From Streptococcus respiraculi (GTDB lineage Bacteria > Bacillota > Bacilli > Lactobacillales > Streptococcaceae): a stretch of DNA of 64,000 bases. Shown piece after piece: positions 47,049 through 58,206 of the stretch (position 1 is the stretch's first letter; each line of letters starts with the position of its first letter). Both the position numbers and the translations under genes were made by a program. Location of the stretch: contig NZ_CP022680.1 in the NCBI RefSeq assembly GCF_003595525.1, positions 391,001-455,000 of the forward strand. Reading direction: 5' to 3'. A model generated the notes under the pieces. The model saw only the letters and a program-made list of their open reading frames with translations. It was not told where the DNA came from and made no database searches.

Positions 47049-47984
47049 ATGACAAAATTGATTTTTATGGGGACGCCAGATTTTTCAGCGACAGTCCTCA
47101 AGGGGTTGCTAGAAGATGACCGATATGAGATGTTAGCAGTTGTTACCCAGCCAGACCGTGCGGTGGGTAGAAAAAAAGAAATCCGAATGACACCGGTCAA
47201 AGAAGTAGCCTTGGCGCATGACTTGCCCGTTTATCAGCCGGAAAGATTGTCCGGAAGTAGCGAATTAGAAGAATTGATGACACTGGGTGCAGATGGCATC
47301 ATCACAGCAGCTTTTGGTCAGTTTTTACCGACAAAGCTTCTTAATAGCATGTCTTTTGCGGTCAATGTTCATGCGTCCCTTCTACCAAAATATCGTGGCG
47401 GTGCACCGATTCACTACGCTCTCATCAATGGAGATAACGAGGCTGGTGTGACCCTCATGGAAATGGTCAAGGAGATGGATGCGGGCGACATGATCGCGAA
47501 AGCTGCGATTGAAATTACCGATGAAGACAATGTCGGCACCTTGTTTGAGAAATTGGCAGTTGTGGGGCGTGATTTATTGTTGGAAAATCTTCCTGCTTAT
47601 ATAGCTGGCGACTTGAAGCCAGAAGCTCAAGACCCAAGCCAAGTGACCTTCTCACCTAATATCAGTCCTGCAGAAGAACGCCTCGATTGGGCTAAGACCA
47701 ATCGTCAGCTCTTTAACCAGATTCGAGGCATGTATCCGTGGCCAGTGGCTCATACTCTTTTAAACGGTGAGCGATTTAAGATTTATGAAGCGAGTCTCGC
47801 TGAGGGGTCGGGTCAACCAGGGGAAATTATTGCACTTAGCAAGAAAGGATTGCTCATTGCAACAGGTGAAGGAGCCATTGCTCTGAAAACCGTTCAGCCA
47901 GCAGGTAAGCCGAAAATGGGGATTGCCGATTTCCTAAATGGATTCGGGCGTAAGTTAGCAGTAGGTGATCGCTTTGGTGAATAA
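47049..47984 (+). CDS. fmt: Methionyl-tRNA formyltransferase
   Basis: A 311-residue enzyme that formylates initiator Met-tRNA using 10-formyl-THF. It has the N-terminal FMGTPDFSA, the folate-site region [14 protein letters not shown], catalytic Asn/His/Asp residues in that fold, and a C-terminal OB domain. ATG 47049 has AAAAGGA 8 bp upstream and gives the family N-terminus; upstream in-frame ATGs are too close to the ribosome site. rsmB overlaps or abuts its 3' end. Confidence 0.95.
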   Translation: MTKLIFMGTPDFSATVLKGLLEDDRYEMLAVVTQPDRAVGRKKEIRMTPVKEVALAHDLPVYQPERLSGSSELEELMTLGADGIITAAFGQFLPTKLLNSMSFAVNVHASLLPKYRGGAPIHYALINGDNEAGVTLMEMVKEMDAGDMIAKAAIEITDEDNVGTLFEKLAVVGRDLLLENLPAYIAGDLKPEAQDPSQVTFSPNISPAEERLDWAKTNRQLFNQIRGMYPWPVAHTLLNGERFKIYEASLAEGSGQPGEIIALSKKGLLIATGEGAIALKTVQPAGKPKMGIADFLNGFGRKLAVGDRFGE

Positions 47985-49284
47985 AAAAGAAACAGCGCGT
48001 GGTCTTGCCTTAGCCATTTTAGGTCAGGTCTTTGATGAGGGGGCTTATGCGAACCTTGCCCTTAATCAAGCTCTAAAAACTTCTTCCTTGTCAGAAAAAG
48101 ACAAGGGGCTTGTGACCGAGTTGGTCTATGGCACGGTCATGCGAAAAATCACGCTCGAGTGGTATCTAGCACATGTGATTGAAGATCGAGATAAATTAGA
48201 CTCCTGGGTCTATTATCTACTCATGATGAGCCTTTATCAGATTTTGTATCTGGATAAAATTCCCGATCATGCCCTTGTTAATGAAGCAGTGGAATTGGCA
48301 AAGAAAAGCCGTGGAACAGATAAATTTGTTAATGCTATTTTAAGAAAACTAGTGGATAATGAACTACCAGCTATTGACAGTATCAAACGCAAGAACAAAC
48401 GCCTATCTATTCAGTATTCTCTTCCTGTTTGGTTAGTGAAAAAACTGATTGACGAATACGGAGAAGAGCGGGCAATCAAGATTTTTGAGAGTTTACTAAT
48501 CCGCAATAAAGCTAGTGTCCGTGTGACCAAGCCTCAGGATATGGAAATCATAAAAGAAGAGACAGAAGGAGAACGTTCCCTCTTATCAGATGTCGGCTTG
48601 GTCAAGCCACATGGTCATTTTGCAGGGACGGTATTTTTCAAGGACGGGCGGATTACCATTCAAGATGAGAGCAGCCAGTTGGTGGCACCAACGCTCAATC
48701 TTCAAGGTGATGAAGCAGTGCTCGATGCCTGCGCAGCTCCAGGTGGAAAGACAGCTCACATCGCCAGCTATTTGACGACAGGAACTGTCACGGCTCTTGA
48801 CTTGTACGACCATAAATTAGCCTTGATTGAAGAAAATGCTGCTCGCCTTGGTGTGGCAGATAAGGTGGTCACCAAAAAGCTAGATGCAAGGCACGTCTTT
48901 GAGACATTTGGAGCAGATGCCTTTGATAAGATTTTGGTGGATGCACCTTGTTCAGGGATTGGGCTCCTGCGCCGTAAACCAGACATCAAATACAACAAGG
49001 AAATAGCAGACTTTAAGGCTCTGCAACAAATTCAGCTAGAGATATTAAACAATGTTTGTCAAAGTCTGAAAAAAGGTGGTATAATAACCTATAGCACCTG
49101 CACCATTGTAGCAGAAGAGAATCATCAAGTGGTCGAGGCATTCCTAGCCAAACACCCCAATTTTAAACAAGTAAGATTAGAACATAAAAGAAAAGATATT
49201 CTGCAAGACGGCTGTATTCTCATCACCCCTGAATTATATGGGAGTGACGGATTCTTTATCAGCCAATTTCAGCGAATATCGTAA
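47977..49284 (+). CDS. rsmB: 16S rRNA (cytosine-C5) methyltransferase RsmB
   Basis: A methyltransferase of about 435 residues for C967 of 16S rRNA. It has an N-terminal NusB-like RNA-binding domain and a Rossmann domain with [28 protein letters not shown] (catalytic Cys region) and TYSTCTI (second Cys). GTG 47977 is chosen; GTG 47965 in the same frame is possible. It overlaps the fmt stop by 8 bp, so the two are coupled. Confidence 0.94.
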   Translation: MNKKETARGLALAILGQVFDEGAYANLALNQALKTSSLSEKDKGLVTELVYGTVMRKITLEWYLAHVIEDRDKLDSWVYYLLMMSLYQILYLDKIPDHALVNEAVELAKKSRGTDKFVNAILRKLVDNELPAIDSIKRKNKRLSIQYSLPVWLVKKLIDEYGEERAIKIFESLLIRNKASVRVTKPQDMEIIKEETEGERSLLSDVGLVKPHGHFAGTVFFKDGRITIQDESSQLVAPTLNLQGDEAVLDACAAPGGKTAHIASYLTTGTVTALDLYDHKLALIEENAARLGVADKVVTKKLDARHVFETFGADAFDKILVDAPCSGIGLLRRKPDIKYNKEIADFKALQQIQLEILNNVCQSLKKGGIITYSTCTIVAEENHQVVEAFLAKHPNFKQVRLEHKRKDILQDGCILITPELYGSDGFFISQFQRIS

Positions 49285-49293
49285 GAGGAGGAA

Positions 49294-50043
49294 ATGGACC
49301 AGATGGAAATTTCATTATTAACAGACGTAGGTCAGAAACGTACCAATAACCAAGATTATGTCAATCGTTATACAAACCGAGCAGGTATTGATTTGATTGT
49401 ATTGGCAGACGGTATGGGTGGTCATCGTGCAGGGCATATTGCGAGTGAGATGGCAGCTACAGATTTGGGGATTTCATGGGTAGATACACAGATTCACACC
49501 TTGAATGATGTTCGTGAATGGTTCTCGACTGTCCTTGAAGAAGAGAATCAAAAGATTCATGAGTTGGGACAGACAGAAGAATATCGTGGGATGGGGACAA
49601 CCTTAGAAGCTGTGGTCATCATTGACCACCAAATGATTTATGCCCATATCGGAGACTCGCGAATTGGTCTGGTGCGCGACGGGGAATACAGCCAGTTGAC
49701 CAATGACCATTCACTGGTAGGTGCTTTGGTACGTGCAGGACAATTGACCGAAGAAGAAGCGCAGCATCATCCACAGAAGAATTTCATTACTCAGTCTATC
49801 GGGCAACAAAATCCTGTTGAAGCAGATATTGCTTTAAAAACGTTAGAGCCAGACGATTACATTTTAATCAACAGTGATGGTTTAACCAATATGGTTTCTA
49901 ACGAAGATATTCGGGATATTATCCTCAGTGAAGTATCCTTAAACAGTAAGACAGAAAGTCTCATTCGCTTTGCCAATAATGCCGGTGGTACAGATAACAT
50001 TACTGTAGCCCTCATCCACATGACCGAGGAGGCTAGGCAATGA
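49294..50043 (+). CDS. phpP: PP2C-type Ser/Thr phosphatase PhpP (Stp)
   Basis: A 249-residue metal-dependent phosphatase that counters StkP. It has the PP2C motifs [32 protein letters not shown]-type and [13 protein letters not shown] 49294 follows GAGGAGG closely; ATG 49303 ([10 protein letters not shown]) is the more usual family start. The stop overlaps the stkP start (ATGA), so kinase and phosphatase are made together. Confidence 0.94.
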   Translation: MDQMEISLLTDVGQKRTNNQDYVNRYTNRAGIDLIVLADGMGGHRAGHIASEMAATDLGISWVDTQIHTLNDVREWFSTVLEEENQKIHELGQTEEYRGMGTTLEAVVIIDHQMIYAHIGDSRIGLVRDGEYSQLTNDHSLVGALVRAGQLTEEEAQHHPQKNFITQSIGQQNPVEADIALKTLEPDDYILINSDGLTNMVSNEDIRDIILSEVSLNSKTESLIRFANNAGGTDNITVALIHMTEEARQ

Positions 50044-52016
50044 TTCAGATTGGGAAAATCTTTGCTGATCGCTACCGAATCGTCCGTCAAATCGGTCGTG
50101 GTGGAATGGCGGATGTTTATCTGGCAAAAGATTTGATTTTGGATGGTGAAGAAGTTGCTGTTAAGGTTCTTCGAACCAACTATCAAACCGATCAGATAGC
50201 CGTTCAGCGTTTTCAGCGTGAAGCTAGAGCCATGGCGGATTTGGACCATCCGAATATTGTGCGTATTTCAGACATTGGTGAAGAAGACGGACAACAGTAT
50301 TTAGCGATGGAATATGTCGATGGTCTCGATTTAAAACGCTATATTAAAGAAAATGCCCCTTTGTCAAATGACGAAGCGGTACGGATCATGGGACAAATCC
50401 TTTTAGCGATGAGAATGGCCCATACCCGTGGTATCGTTCACCGCGATTTGAAACCGCAGAATGTCTTGTTGACCAAGGAAGGTGCAGCCAAGGTAACGGA
50501 TTTTGGAATTGCAGTGGCCTTTGCAGAGACCAGCCTAACCCAGACCAATTCGATGTTAGGCTCCGTCCATTATTTGTCACCTGAACAGGCTAGAGGCTCA
50601 AAAGCAACAGTCCAAAGTGACATTTATGCTATGGGGATTATCCTGTTTGAAATGTTGACAGGTCGAATTCCCTATGATGGGGATAGTGCTGTAACGATTG
50701 CCCTTCAGCATTTCCAAAAAGCGCTACCCTCTGTACGAGAAGAAAATCCTAGCGTGCCCCAGGCACTTGAAAACGTCGTCTTAAAAGCAACAGCTAAAAA
50801 GCTCACTGACCGCTATAAGACTGTAGCTGAGATGTATGCAGATATTGCTTCTTCCTTATCCAATAATCGCCTGAATGAAAAGAAAGTTGTCTTAGAAGAC
50901 GGAAAAGTAGATACCAAAACCCTACCAAAGTTGTCGACAATTGCGACCGAGCAACAACCGCCTTCTGCGAAATCTCCTAAGAGAGAGGCTTCTTCTAAAT
51001 ATTCAGACCGTCCGATAGCTCCCCCCTTAAAGAACAAGCGAAAAATGCGGACACGCTATAAAGTATTGATTGGAGCAATTTTGCTGATTATCGCTGCAGT
51101 AGCTGCTCTGCTTTTGAATACCCCTGCTACCATCAAAGTTCCAGATGTCAGTGGACAAACACTAGAAGTTGCACAGGAGTTAATTGAAACTGCAGGCTTG
51201 AAAGTTGGTAAGGTGACAGAGGAGCCTTCTTCAGAAGTGGAAGAAGGGAAGGTCATCCGGACTAACCCAGCAGCGGATACCTCAAAAAGGGAAGGCAGTA
51301 CGGTTGATATCGTCGTAGCAACGACGGATGCGGTGAGCGTTCCAAATGTTGTTGGAAAGGACTTTGACGAAGCTAGGGTTGAGCTAGAAGCAGCTGGCTT
51401 TGTCGTGAAAGAGAAACAAGAGTACAGTTCTGAAATGGAGGCTAAGAAGGTCATCTCAACAGATCCGCCAGCTCATTCTTCTAAGACCAAGGGAAGTACG
51501 GTAACGGTGACTGTATCCAAGGGAGTTGAACAATATCAAGTCCCGAATGTCGTTGGAAAAAGTCTCGAGGCAGCTACGCAAGAACTAAAAGCAGCAGGCT
51601 TGAAGGTCGGGGCAACAACCGAAGAATATGATTCACACCAAAAAGGTATTGTGATTCGAACCGAGCCAGGTGTGGGAGAAACTCTTGCCAAAGATTCAAT
51701 CGTTAATCTTGTCATCTCAAAAGGTCCAGCACCAGTGATGCCAGACTTTGGTATCTTAAAAGTCAGTTATGCAGACGCGCGAAGACAACTCCAGAATTTA
51801 GGGGTTAATGTCACTGTTGAAAAGGTTGAAGATGTCAATTATACTGCTTCAGGCGAATTGGTAGTAGGACAATATCCTTCTGCTGGTGCCACTATTGGCG
51901 ATAGCGTGACGCTTTACGTATCTGTGCCAGCTGCTACATCGTCATCGACAAGCAGCCATACTGATTCAGGTACTTCTGGAAGTAGCTCAACAACTACTAG
52001 TAGCTCAGAACATTAA
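50040..52016 (+). CDS. stkP: Ser/Thr protein kinase StkP (PASTA kinase)
   Basis: A 658-residue membrane kinase. The kinase domain (about 12-270) has [13 protein letters not shown], catalytic HRDLKPQN and DFG. A linker, one membrane helix (about 341-360) and four extracellular PASTA repeats (from about 364) that sense wall fragments follow, then a Ser/Thr-rich tail. It regulates division and wall synthesis, with substrates such as MapZ and GpsB in pneumococcus; both are encoded in this window. Confidence 0.96.
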   Translation: MIQIGKIFADRYRIVRQIGRGGMADVYLAKDLILDGEEVAVKVLRTNYQTDQIAVQRFQREARAMADLDHPNIVRISDIGEEDGQQYLAMEYVDGLDLKRYIKENAPLSNDEAVRIMGQILLAMRMAHTRGIVHRDLKPQNVLLTKEGAAKVTDFGIAVAFAETSLTQTNSMLGSVHYLSPEQARGSKATVQSDIYAMGIILFEMLTGRIPYDGDSAVTIALQHFQKALPSVREENPSVPQALENVVLKATAKKLTDRYKTVAEMYADIASSLSNNRLNEKKVVLEDGKVDTKTLPKLSTIATEQQPPSAKSPKREASSKYSDRPIAPPLKNKRKMRTRYKVLIGAILLIIAAVAALLLNTPATIKVPDVSGQTLEVAQELIETAGLKVGKVTEEPSSEVEEGKVIRTNPAADTSKREGSTVDIVVATTDAVSVPNVVGKDFDEARVELEAAGFVVKEKQEYSSEMEAKKVISTDPPAHSSKTKGSTVTVTVSKGVEQYQVPNVVGKSLEAATQELKAAGLKVGATTEEYDSHQKGIVIRTEPGVGETLAKDSIVNLVISKGPAPVMPDFGILKVSYADARRQLQNLGVNVTVEKVEDVNYTASGELVVGQYPSAGATIGDSVTLYVSVPAATSSSTSSHTDSGTSGSSSTTTSSSEH

Positions 52017-52019
52017 AAC

Positions 52020-52048
52020 AGAAAGAGGGGCTAGAGCTCCTTTTTTCC
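52020..52048 (+). terminator. Terminator of the stkP operon
   Basis: Stem gaggggct / agctcct with a run of six T. Confidence 0.7.
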
Positions 52049-52109
52049 TACCCTAGAAGGAGGTAATTCGGAAGAATTTTGGTACAATAGTAGGGAAAGG
52101 AATCATACG

Positions 52110-52805
52110 ATGAGAAAAGTCCAGTTTTTTTTATTAGTCGAAAGTATTATTTTTACCTTGGCTTGTTTTGATGTCCTAGCAAGTGAGGCGGCTCGGACCA
52201 TCTTACTGGTTGCTCTGTTTTTGCTGGGAATCTGGTATGTGACAGGAAGAAAAATTACGAGTGTTTTTCTCTCCAGTGCAATCTTTTTAATCTTTCTGGT
52301 CTTTGTCTTAAATCCCTACTTTATCATCGGAGTCATCTTCTTGTTGATCTATATGATGATCAATTTCTTCTCCCGCTATGAGAAGCGCAATCAGTACACA
52401 CATCTACATTTTGAAGATACGGCGCTCGAAGCTCACAAGCAAAAAACCAAGTGGTTTGGCAATCAAGACCATTCCCAAGATTCTTACGGCTTTGAAGACG
52501 TCAATATTGTTCGTCTCTTTGGTAATGATGTGGTAGATCTTGATGAGACGGTTTTGGTCGGACGGGACAATATTGTCGTGGTCCGCAAGACTTTTGGTAA
52601 AACCAAGATTATCGTTCCAATTGATGTCGAGGTTTCCTTGTCAGCAGCGAGCTTATATGGTAGGGTCTATTTCTTAGGTCTTTCCTACTGGGATTTGCGT
52701 AATGAGAGTTTCTCCATTGCAAGTCCTTACTACAAGGATTCCCATAAGCGAGTAAAAGTGGTTGTCAATTGTATTTTTGGTGATGTGGAGGTGGTTCGCG
52801 TATGA
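52110..52805 (+). CDS. liaF: LiaF-like membrane regulator of the cell-envelope stress system
   Basis: A 231-residue protein with several N-terminal membrane helices (to about residue 90) and a C-terminal soluble domain of the LiaF/YvqF type (VNIVRLFGNDVVDLDETVL ... KTKIIVPIDVEVSLSAASLYG). In related species LiaF inhibits LiaS in the absence of envelope stress. An extended -10 (tggtacaat, ~52081) precedes it. The stop overlaps the liaS start. Confidence 0.9.
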   Translation: MRKVQFFLLVESIIFTLACFDVLASEAARTILLVALFLLGIWYVTGRKITSVFLSSAIFLIFLVFVLNPYFIIGVIFLLIYMMINFFSRYEKRNQYTHLHFEDTALEAHKQKTKWFGNQDHSQDSYGFEDVNIVRLFGNDVVDLDETVLVGRDNIVVVRKTFGKTKIIVPIDVEVSLSAASLYGRVYFLGLSYWDLRNESFSIASPYYKDSHKRVKVVVNCIFGDVEVVRV

Positions 52806-53824
52806 TAAAGAAAGGAACCGTTCTTCTTCTCGCCTGGTATGCTACCTTGATTGTCTTGGTAGTGCTGGCAGCAGTCTTTCCTCTCCTCCACCAGTCTTTC
52901 TTTGATATATCTTTATGGACATCGACAGAACAATTTATATTTACCGTTTTTCTCTTGATTGTTATTCTGACCTTTTTTTTGGTCGTTTTGGTTCAATCCG
53001 TCGCGATTGTTGCTACCCAAGGAATGCGGCAGAAAATTCGTTCCATTATTCAAAACAAGAACATCCGCAGCTCATCAGAAGATGACCAGCTCTTGCTCCA
53101 ATTATCGGAAAAAGTGCGTGGCTTGACTCGGCAGGTCCAGCTGATTGACAACCAGGATTTGGTCAAAAAAGAAGAAATTGTGGAAGGGGAACGCAAGCGG
53201 ATTGCTCGTGATTTACATGATACTGTCAGCCAAGAATTATTTGCCAGCAGTATGATTTTATCAGGTTTGTCTAGTAGCTTAGAGACGATTGAGGCGGATA
53301 TCTTGCAGCAACAATTAGGAATCGTCAAAGACACGATTGAAACAGCCCAGCGTGATTTGCGCATTTTGCTCTTGCATTTGCGCCCGAGTGAGTTAGATGG
53401 CAAGGATTTGGTGGAAGGTTTTGACGTTATTCTGCGGGAAGTAAGCGATAAGAGTACAATTGAAGTGCAGTTTCATCATGAAGTGGAGAAGTTGCCAACT
53501 GCCATCGAAGAGCATCTCTTTCGCATTGGTCAAGAGATTGTCAGCAATACCTTGCGGCACTCTAAAGCCCATCATCTGGATGTTTACCTCGTGCAATCAG
53601 AGTATGAAGTGCAGCTGAAAATGACGGATGATGGTGTCGGTTTTGTCAAAAATGACGAGCAAGAAGTCAGCTACGGCTTACAAAATATTCAGGAACGGGT
53701 AGAAGATATGGCAGGAACGGTGAAAATTCGCACCGCTCCTGACAAGGGAGTGGCGATTGATATCCGTGTCCCATTATTGAAAGGAAAAGAACATGAGCAA
53801 GATTCGAGTCTTACTAGTGGATGA
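52802..53824 (+). CDS. liaS: Sensor histidine kinase LiaS
   Basis: A 340-residue kinase with two N-terminal membrane helices and a very short outer loop, a HAMP-like linker, the HisKA_3 box RIARDLHDTVSQELF (phospho-acceptor His139), and an ATPase domain with a glycine motif (DDGVGF). It senses envelope damage through LiaF. It overlaps liaF by 4 bp and liaR by 32 bp. Confidence 0.93.
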   Translation: MIKKGTVLLLAWYATLIVLVVLAAVFPLLHQSFFDISLWTSTEQFIFTVFLLIVILTFFLVVLVQSVAIVATQGMRQKIRSIIQNKNIRSSSEDDQLLLQLSEKVRGLTRQVQLIDNQDLVKKEEIVEGERKRIARDLHDTVSQELFASSMILSGLSSSLETIEADILQQQLGIVKDTIETAQRDLRILLLHLRPSELDGKDLVEGFDVILREVSDKSTIEVQFHHEVEKLPTAIEEHLFRIGQEIVSNTLRHSKAHHLDVYLVQSEYEVQLKMTDDGVGFVKNDEQEVSYGLQNIQERVEDMAGTVKIRTAPDKGVAIDIRVPLLKGKEHEQDSSLTSG

Positions 53825-54437
53825 CCATGAAATGGTCCGACTAGGATTGAAAAGTTTTTTAAATTTACAACCAGATGTCGAGGTAATCGCAGAAGCCAGT
53901 GACGGTCAAGAAGGAGTTGAGAAATCTTTGGAACTAAGACCAGACATCATTGTCATGGACTTGGTCATGCCTCAGCTATCAGGGGTTGATGCGACGTTGG
54001 AAATTCTTAAAGAATGGAAGGATGCCTCTGTCTTGATTTTAACCTCATACTTGGACAATGAAAAAATTTATCCGGTCTTGAAAGCAGGAGCCAAGGGCTA
54101 CATGCTAAAAACCTCGAGTGCAGAAGAAATTGTCCGTGCCATTCGTAAGGTTTATCAGGGAGAGCTTGCCATTGAAACGGAAGTGGAAAAGAAGATGGAG
54201 CACCAAAAACGCCACCCTGCTTTGCATGAGGATTTGACAGCGCGCGAAAAGGAAATTTTGACCTTGCTTGCCAAGGGCTACGACAACCAACGGATTGCAG
54301 ATGAATCCTTTATTTCCCTAAAGACAGTCAAAACTCACGTGTCGAATATCTTGTCGAAGCTAGCTGTAAGTGACCGCACGCAGGCAGTTGTCTATGCTTT
54401 CCAACATGGACTGGTAGCGCAAGACTCAGAATCGTGA
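53793..54437 (+). CDS. liaR: Response regulator LiaR
   Basis: A 214-residue NarL/LuxR-family regulator. The receiver domain has the acidic pair at 10-11 and phospho-acceptor Asp56 (IVMDLVMP), Thr/Ser and Lys switch residues. The C-terminal helix-turn-helix (LTAREKEILTLLAKGYDNQRIA) binds DNA. It ends the liaFSR operon. Confidence 0.94.
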   Translation: MSKIRVLLVDDHEMVRLGLKSFLNLQPDVEVIAEASDGQEGVEKSLELRPDIIVMDLVMPQLSGVDATLEILKEWKDASVLILTSYLDNEKIYPVLKAGAKGYMLKTSSAEEIVRAIRKVYQGELAIETEVEKKMEHQKRHPALHEDLTAREKEILTLLAKGYDNQRIADESFISLKTVKTHVSNILSKLAVSDRTQAVVYAFQHGLVAQDSES

Positions 54438-54512
54438 TATAATAATACTCGATTGTGAAAGCTAGTCAGATTCTGAGTTTTAGAAAGCATAACATGCAGT
54501 AAAAGGAGATAT

Positions 54513-55913
54513 ATGGACGCGAAATTAAAATACAGAGCTAAAAAAATAAAAATCATCTTTTTTGATATTGACGATACTCTTCGTGTCAAGGATACAGGCT
54601 ATGTTCCAGCTTCCTTGACCCATGTATTTAAATCTTTGAAAGAAAAAGGGATTCTAACAGGTATTGCTTCTGGGCGTGCTATTTATGGTGTAGTACCAGA
54701 ATTACAAGCCTTGAAGCCAGATTATTTTGCGATGATTAATGGCAGTTTTGTCGAAGATGCAAAAGGAAATATTATCCGTCAAAAAGCGATTGCGACAGAG
54801 CTGGTAGAACGTTGTATCGAGTGGACCAAGACAGAAGGAATTGATTACGGCTTAATGGGAGGCCATAAGGCAACCCTGTCTCACCGTGATGAACGTATCA
54901 GTAAGACCATTGACATTATTTATGAAAATTTGGAAACAGATCCCGATTTTTATAAAGAAAATTCCATTTATCAGATTTGGACTTTTGAGCAAGAAGGTAG
55001 AGAGGTCGAACTTCCAGCAGACTTACAAGAAGAGATGCGTAGCGTCCGTTGGGAAGCAATCTCATCGGATATTATCCTGCAAGACGCATCGAAAGCAGCA
55101 GGAATTGCAGCAGTTGTCGAACACCTTGGTTTGAAACCTGAGAATGTCATGGTCTTTGGGGATGGTTTGAATGACCTAGAAGCCTTTGATTATGCTGGAA
55201 TCAGTGTTGCTATGGGTGTTTCTCACCCTGACTTAGCAGCAAAAGCAGACTACATTACAAAAACAGTAGAAGAAGATGGCATTTTACATGCCTTGGAGGA
55301 ATTTGGTTTGGTAGAAAAAGAAAAATATTACCCACAATTGGACTTAGAGAATGTTGAAGGACCTCGTGCGACAATTAAGACTAGTCATGGCGATTTAAAG
55401 TTGCAATTATTCCCTGATATTGCACCAAAAACAGTTGCAAACTTTGTGGCGCTCGCAAAAGACGGCTACTATGATGGTGTTATTTTCCACCGCATTATCA
55501 AAGATTTCATGATTCAAGGGGGAGACCCAACTGGAACAGGTATGGGTGGCGAATCCATTTATGGTGAAGCTTTTGAAGATGAATTTTCAATGGAAGCTTT
55601 CAATATTCGCGGAGCGCTGTCGATGGCAAATGCAGGACCAAATACCAACGGCAGTCAATTTTTCATCGTTCAAAATACCAACTTACCTTATGCTAAAAAG
55701 GAATTAGAACGAGGTGGCTGGCCAGCACCGATTGCAGAAATCTATGCAGAACAAGGCGGAACACCGCATTTGGATCAACGCCACACTGTCTTTGGTCAAT
55801 TACGAGATGAAGCATCATACGCTGTTTTAGATACCATTGCTGCAGTTGAAACAGGGGCGATGGACAAGCCAGTCGAAGACGTCATCATTGAAACAATCGA
55901 AATTGAGGATTAA
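54513..55913 (+). CDS. Bifunctional Cof-type HAD hydrolase / cyclophilin peptidyl-prolyl isomerase
   Basis: A 466-residue two-domain protein. Residues 1-265 are a HAD-IIB phosphatase (FFDIDDTL nucleophile motif, SGRA, and [10 protein letters not shown] near 210). Residues 270-466 are a cyclophilin ([21 protein letters not shown], with NTNGSQFFI and HTVFGQ). The fusion is known in streptococci; the physiological substrate and reason for fusion are unclear. AAAGGAG precedes 54513. A divergent-looking inverted repeat (54424-54433 with 54469-54478) lies between it and liaR. Confidence 0.92.
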   Translation: MDAKLKYRAKKIKIIFFDIDDTLRVKDTGYVPASLTHVFKSLKEKGILTGIASGRAIYGVVPELQALKPDYFAMINGSFVEDAKGNIIRQKAIATELVERCIEWTKTEGIDYGLMGGHKATLSHRDERISKTIDIIYENLETDPDFYKENSIYQIWTFEQEGREVELPADLQEEMRSVRWEAISSDIILQDASKAAGIAAVVEHLGLKPENVMVFGDGLNDLEAFDYAGISVAMGVSHPDLAAKADYITKTVEEDGILHALEEFGLVEKEKYYPQLDLENVEGPRATIKTSHGDLKLQLFPDIAPKTVANFVALAKDGYYDGVIFHRIIKDFMIQGGDPTGTGMGGESIYGEAFEDEFSMEAFNIRGALSMANAGPNTNGSQFFIVQNTNLPYAKKELERGGWPAPIAEIYAEQGGTPHLDQRHTVFGQLRDEASYAVLDTIAAVETGAMDKPVEDVIIETIEIED

Positions 55914-55914
55914 G

Positions 55915-56274
55915 ATGAAAATTGGAGAGAAATTACGGGGGACGGTGACCGGTATCCAACCCTACGGGGCCTTTGTTGACTTGGAAAATGGAACAACAGG
56001 ATTGATTCACATTTCAGAAATCAAAACAGGCTATGTGGACAATATCCGCGAGCAATTAAGGATTGGGCAGGAGTTGCTGGTGCAAGTCGTTGATTTTGAT
56101 GAATATAGCCAAAAAGCTAGTCTATCTCTACGAACGCTAGAAGAAGAAAAGCAGAAAGTCCCACGACCTCACCGCTTTACAAGTGACCGCTACAAAATTG
56201 GTTTTGAACCCCTAGCTAAGAATTTACCGCATTGGATCAAAGAAGCCAAAAAGTATTTAGAAAAGCAAGCATGA
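55915..56274 (+). CDS. cvfD: S1-domain RNA-binding protein (CvfD/GSP13 type)
   Basis: A 119-residue protein with one S1 domain (residues 1-72: GEKLRGTVTGIQPYGAFVDLENGTTGLIHISEI) and a C-terminal tail rich in Lys/Arg. It binds RNA and in related species is a post-transcriptional regulator. ATG 55915 has GAGG in the end of the previous gene. It is coupled to the HAD/cyclophilin gene by a one-base gap. Confidence 0.85.
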   Translation: MKIGEKLRGTVTGIQPYGAFVDLENGTTGLIHISEIKTGYVDNIREQLRIGQELLVQVVDFDEYSQKASLSLRTLEEEKQKVPRPHRFTSDRYKIGFEPLAKNLPHWIKEAKKYLEKQA

Positions 56275-56283
56275 ATAAACAGC

Positions 56284-56320
56284 AAAAAAGGAATTAGGAG
56301 TAATCCAATTCCTTTTTTAA
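56284..56320 (+). terminator. Terminator after cvfD
   Basis: Perfect stem aaaaaaggaatt / aattcctttttt with an 11-nt loop. Confidence 0.85.
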
Positions 56321-56332
56321 TAGTTTAGTCTT

Positions 56333-56493
56333 AGAACCTGTATTTATAAGCGAAGTCATTCTAGTCGGGAACTTATTTTACGATGATCAAGGTGTTTTTT
56401 TGAAGGAATACTGACTGTGTTTCGAAAAAAAGCAACGATGAGTAGAAAAAAATAAGTCCTAAATAGAGTTGCTGAGCTTTGGATACAGGTTCT
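56333..56493. mobile_element. MITE-like element with 11-bp terminal inverted repeats
   Basis: A 161-bp segment bounded by exact inverted ends agaacctgtat (56333-56343) and atacaggttct (56483-56493), flanked by TTA/TAA. It has no open frame of note, although the minus strand shows decayed transposase-like codons. It sits between a terminator and the cysK stop. It is probably a non-autonomous derivative of an IS. Confidence 0.6.
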
Positions 56494-56498
56494 TAAAT

Positions 56499-57419
56499 TT
56501 ACGCTTCATAAAGAGCGGTTGAAAGATAACGCTCACCGTTGTCAGCAAGGATTGCCAGCACCTTTTTACCAGTTCCTAGTTCTTTTGCGACTTCAATCGC
56601 AGCGTAAATGGCAGCACCAGAAGAAATTCCTACCAGGAAGCCCTCTTTTCCACCAATCGCTCGACCAGTCGCGAGTGCATCGTCTGATTTGACACGGATA
56701 ATATGGTCGTAGGATTCAGTATCTAGGGCTTCAGGGATAAATCCTGCGGAAATTCCTTGGATTTTGTGTGGTCCAGGTGCCTCGCCTGATAAGACAGCAG
56801 ATTCGTCTGCTTCGACAGCGTAAATGCTGATAGCGGGATTTGCTTGTTTGAGAGTATGAGAGACTCCTGTAATCGTTCCGCCGGTTCCAATCCCAGAAAC
56901 AAAGGCATCGAGTCCTGTTGGGCCAAAGGCTTCTAGAATTTCTTGACCAGTAGTATCCTCGTGGATTTTTGGGTTAGCAGGATTTGCAAATTGAAGAGGC
57001 ACCCAACCTTCACGTTCTTTTGCAATTTCATGAGCTTTTGCAATCGCCCCCTTCATTCCCTCGCTACCAGGAGTAAGAACGAGTTCAGCTCCGTAAGCTT
57101 GAATGATTTTGCGGCGCTCAATGCTCATGGTTTCAGGCATGACGATAATCACCTTGTACCCTTTTGCAGCTCCGACCCAGGCAAGTCCGATTCCTGTATT
57201 TCCGCTGGTTGGCTCCACAATGGTATCGCCAGGTTTGATGACTCCGTCTTTTTCAGCTTGTTCAATCATCGCTAGGGCAATCCGGTCTTTGACAGATGAA
57301 CCAGGATTGAAGGCTTCTAATTTCACATACACATCCGCAGCCCCTTCTGGTACGAGATTGTTTAATTTTACGATAGGAGTCTTTCCAACTAATTCTGTAA
57401 TATTTTGATAAATAGCCAT
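56499..57419 (-). CDS. cysK: Cysteine synthase A (O-acetylserine sulfhydrylase)
   Basis: A 306-residue PLP enzyme making cysteine from O-acetylserine and sulfide. It has the PLP lysine motif [11 protein letters not shown] (Lys near 42), [12 protein letters not shown], and GTGGTITG phosphate-binding loop. The C-terminal Ser for PLP nitrogen is in ISSGAA. It is a single gene with GGAGG before 57419; yigZ lies upstream on the same strand with a terminator between. Confidence 0.95.
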   Translation of the reverse strand: MAIYQNITELVGKTPIVKLNNLVPEGAADVYVKLEAFNPGSSVKDRIALAMIEQAEKDGVIKPGDTIVEPTSGNTGIGLAWVGAAKGYKVIIVMPETMSIERRKIIQAYGAELVLTPGSEGMKGAIAKAHEIAKEREGWVPLQFANPANPKIHEDTTGQEILEAFGPTGLDAFVSGIGTGGTITGVSHTLKQANPAISIYAVEADESAVLSGEAPGPHKIQGISAGFIPEALDTESYDHIIRVKSDDALATGRAIGGKEGFLVGISSGAAIYAAIEVAKELGTGKKVLAILADNGERYLSTALYEA

Positions 57420-57478
57420 GCGGCACCTCCATTTCTTATTGCTATCAGTATACTCTTGTCTTTATTGTTTGTAAAATA

Positions 57479-57506
57479 TAAAAAACCTATCGTGGTGATA
57501 GGTGTT
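57479..57506 (-). terminator. Terminator of yigZ
   Basis: On the minus strand the stem aacacctatc / gataggtttt is followed by a T-run. Confidence 0.7.
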
Positions 57507-57507
57507 A

Positions 57508-58140
57508 TCAATGCACAGGGATTTCAACGATACGGAAATCAGTTTTTTCAACTTGGATTTTTCCATGGTAAAATTTTGTCAGACTGTCCATGATGTTCTG
57601 CGTCTCTTTCTTATCGGTAAAAATCATGGTCTGAATATCTGCTAAAAATTCAGTATCATATTCTTCTAAATTATGTGTCGCCCGCCAATTGGCAAATTCC
57701 TGATATTGGGAATAGTTCATCGTAATCGAAATGCCTTGCTGTTCCTTGACCTCGACAATCCCAATCTCAGATACGGTATGGGCGACTGCTCCAGCATAAG
57801 CCCGAATCAAGCCTCCGGCCCCTAATTTAACTCCACCAAAATAGCGGGTCACAACGACAGCTACATTGGTCAATTGATTGTTTTCTAAGACAGTAAGCAT
57901 CGGAACGCCAGCAGTTCCAGAAGGCTCACCGTCGTCTGAAGACCGCTTGATTCCCATATTTTCGCCTAGGATAAAAGCAGAGCAGTTATGGGTGGCGCGG
58001 GAGTGTTCTTTTTTGATTGAGTTAATAAAGTCACGGGCTTCATCTTCAGAAGCTACCCGTTTTACATGACAGATAAACCGTGATTTTTTGATTTCCTCTT
58101 CTGCTAAACCGTCAGTAGCAATTGTTCGATATTCTCTCAT
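57508..58140 (-). CDS. YigZ/IMPACT family protein
   Basis: A 210-residue protein with the IMPACT (UPF0029) N-terminal domain (SRFICHVKRVASEDEA, AHNCSAFILG, DDGEPSGTAGVPML) and a C-terminal DUF1949-type ferredoxin-like domain. The molecular function is not well defined; related proteins affect translation or proteolysis. It is divergent from comFA, a conserved arrangement in streptococci. Confidence 0.88.
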   Translation of the reverse strand: MREYRTIATDGLAEEEIKKSRFICHVKRVASEDEARDFINSIKKEHSRATHNCSAFILGENMGIKRSSDDGEPSGTAGVPMLTVLENNQLTNVAVVVTRYFGGVKLGAGGLIRAYAGAVAHTVSEIGIVEVKEQQGISITMNYSQYQEFANWRATHNLEEYDTEFLADIQTMIFTDKKETQNIMDSLTKFYHGKIQVEKTDFRIVEIPVH

Positions 58141-58191
58141 ATCCTGATTGTACTAATTTTTTTTTAAGATGACAAGTTTTCAGATAAAAAA

Positions 58192-58199
58192 TGCGAATA
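58192..58199 (+). promoter_or_regulatory. Com box (ComX/SigX promoter) of comFA
   Basis: TGCGAATA, one change from the streptococcal com-box TACGAATA, with a long T-run about 30 bp upstream (58157-58165), as in late competence promoters. It is only 7 bp from the comFA ATG. Confidence 0.75.
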
Positions 58200-58206
58200 G
58201 ATAACT

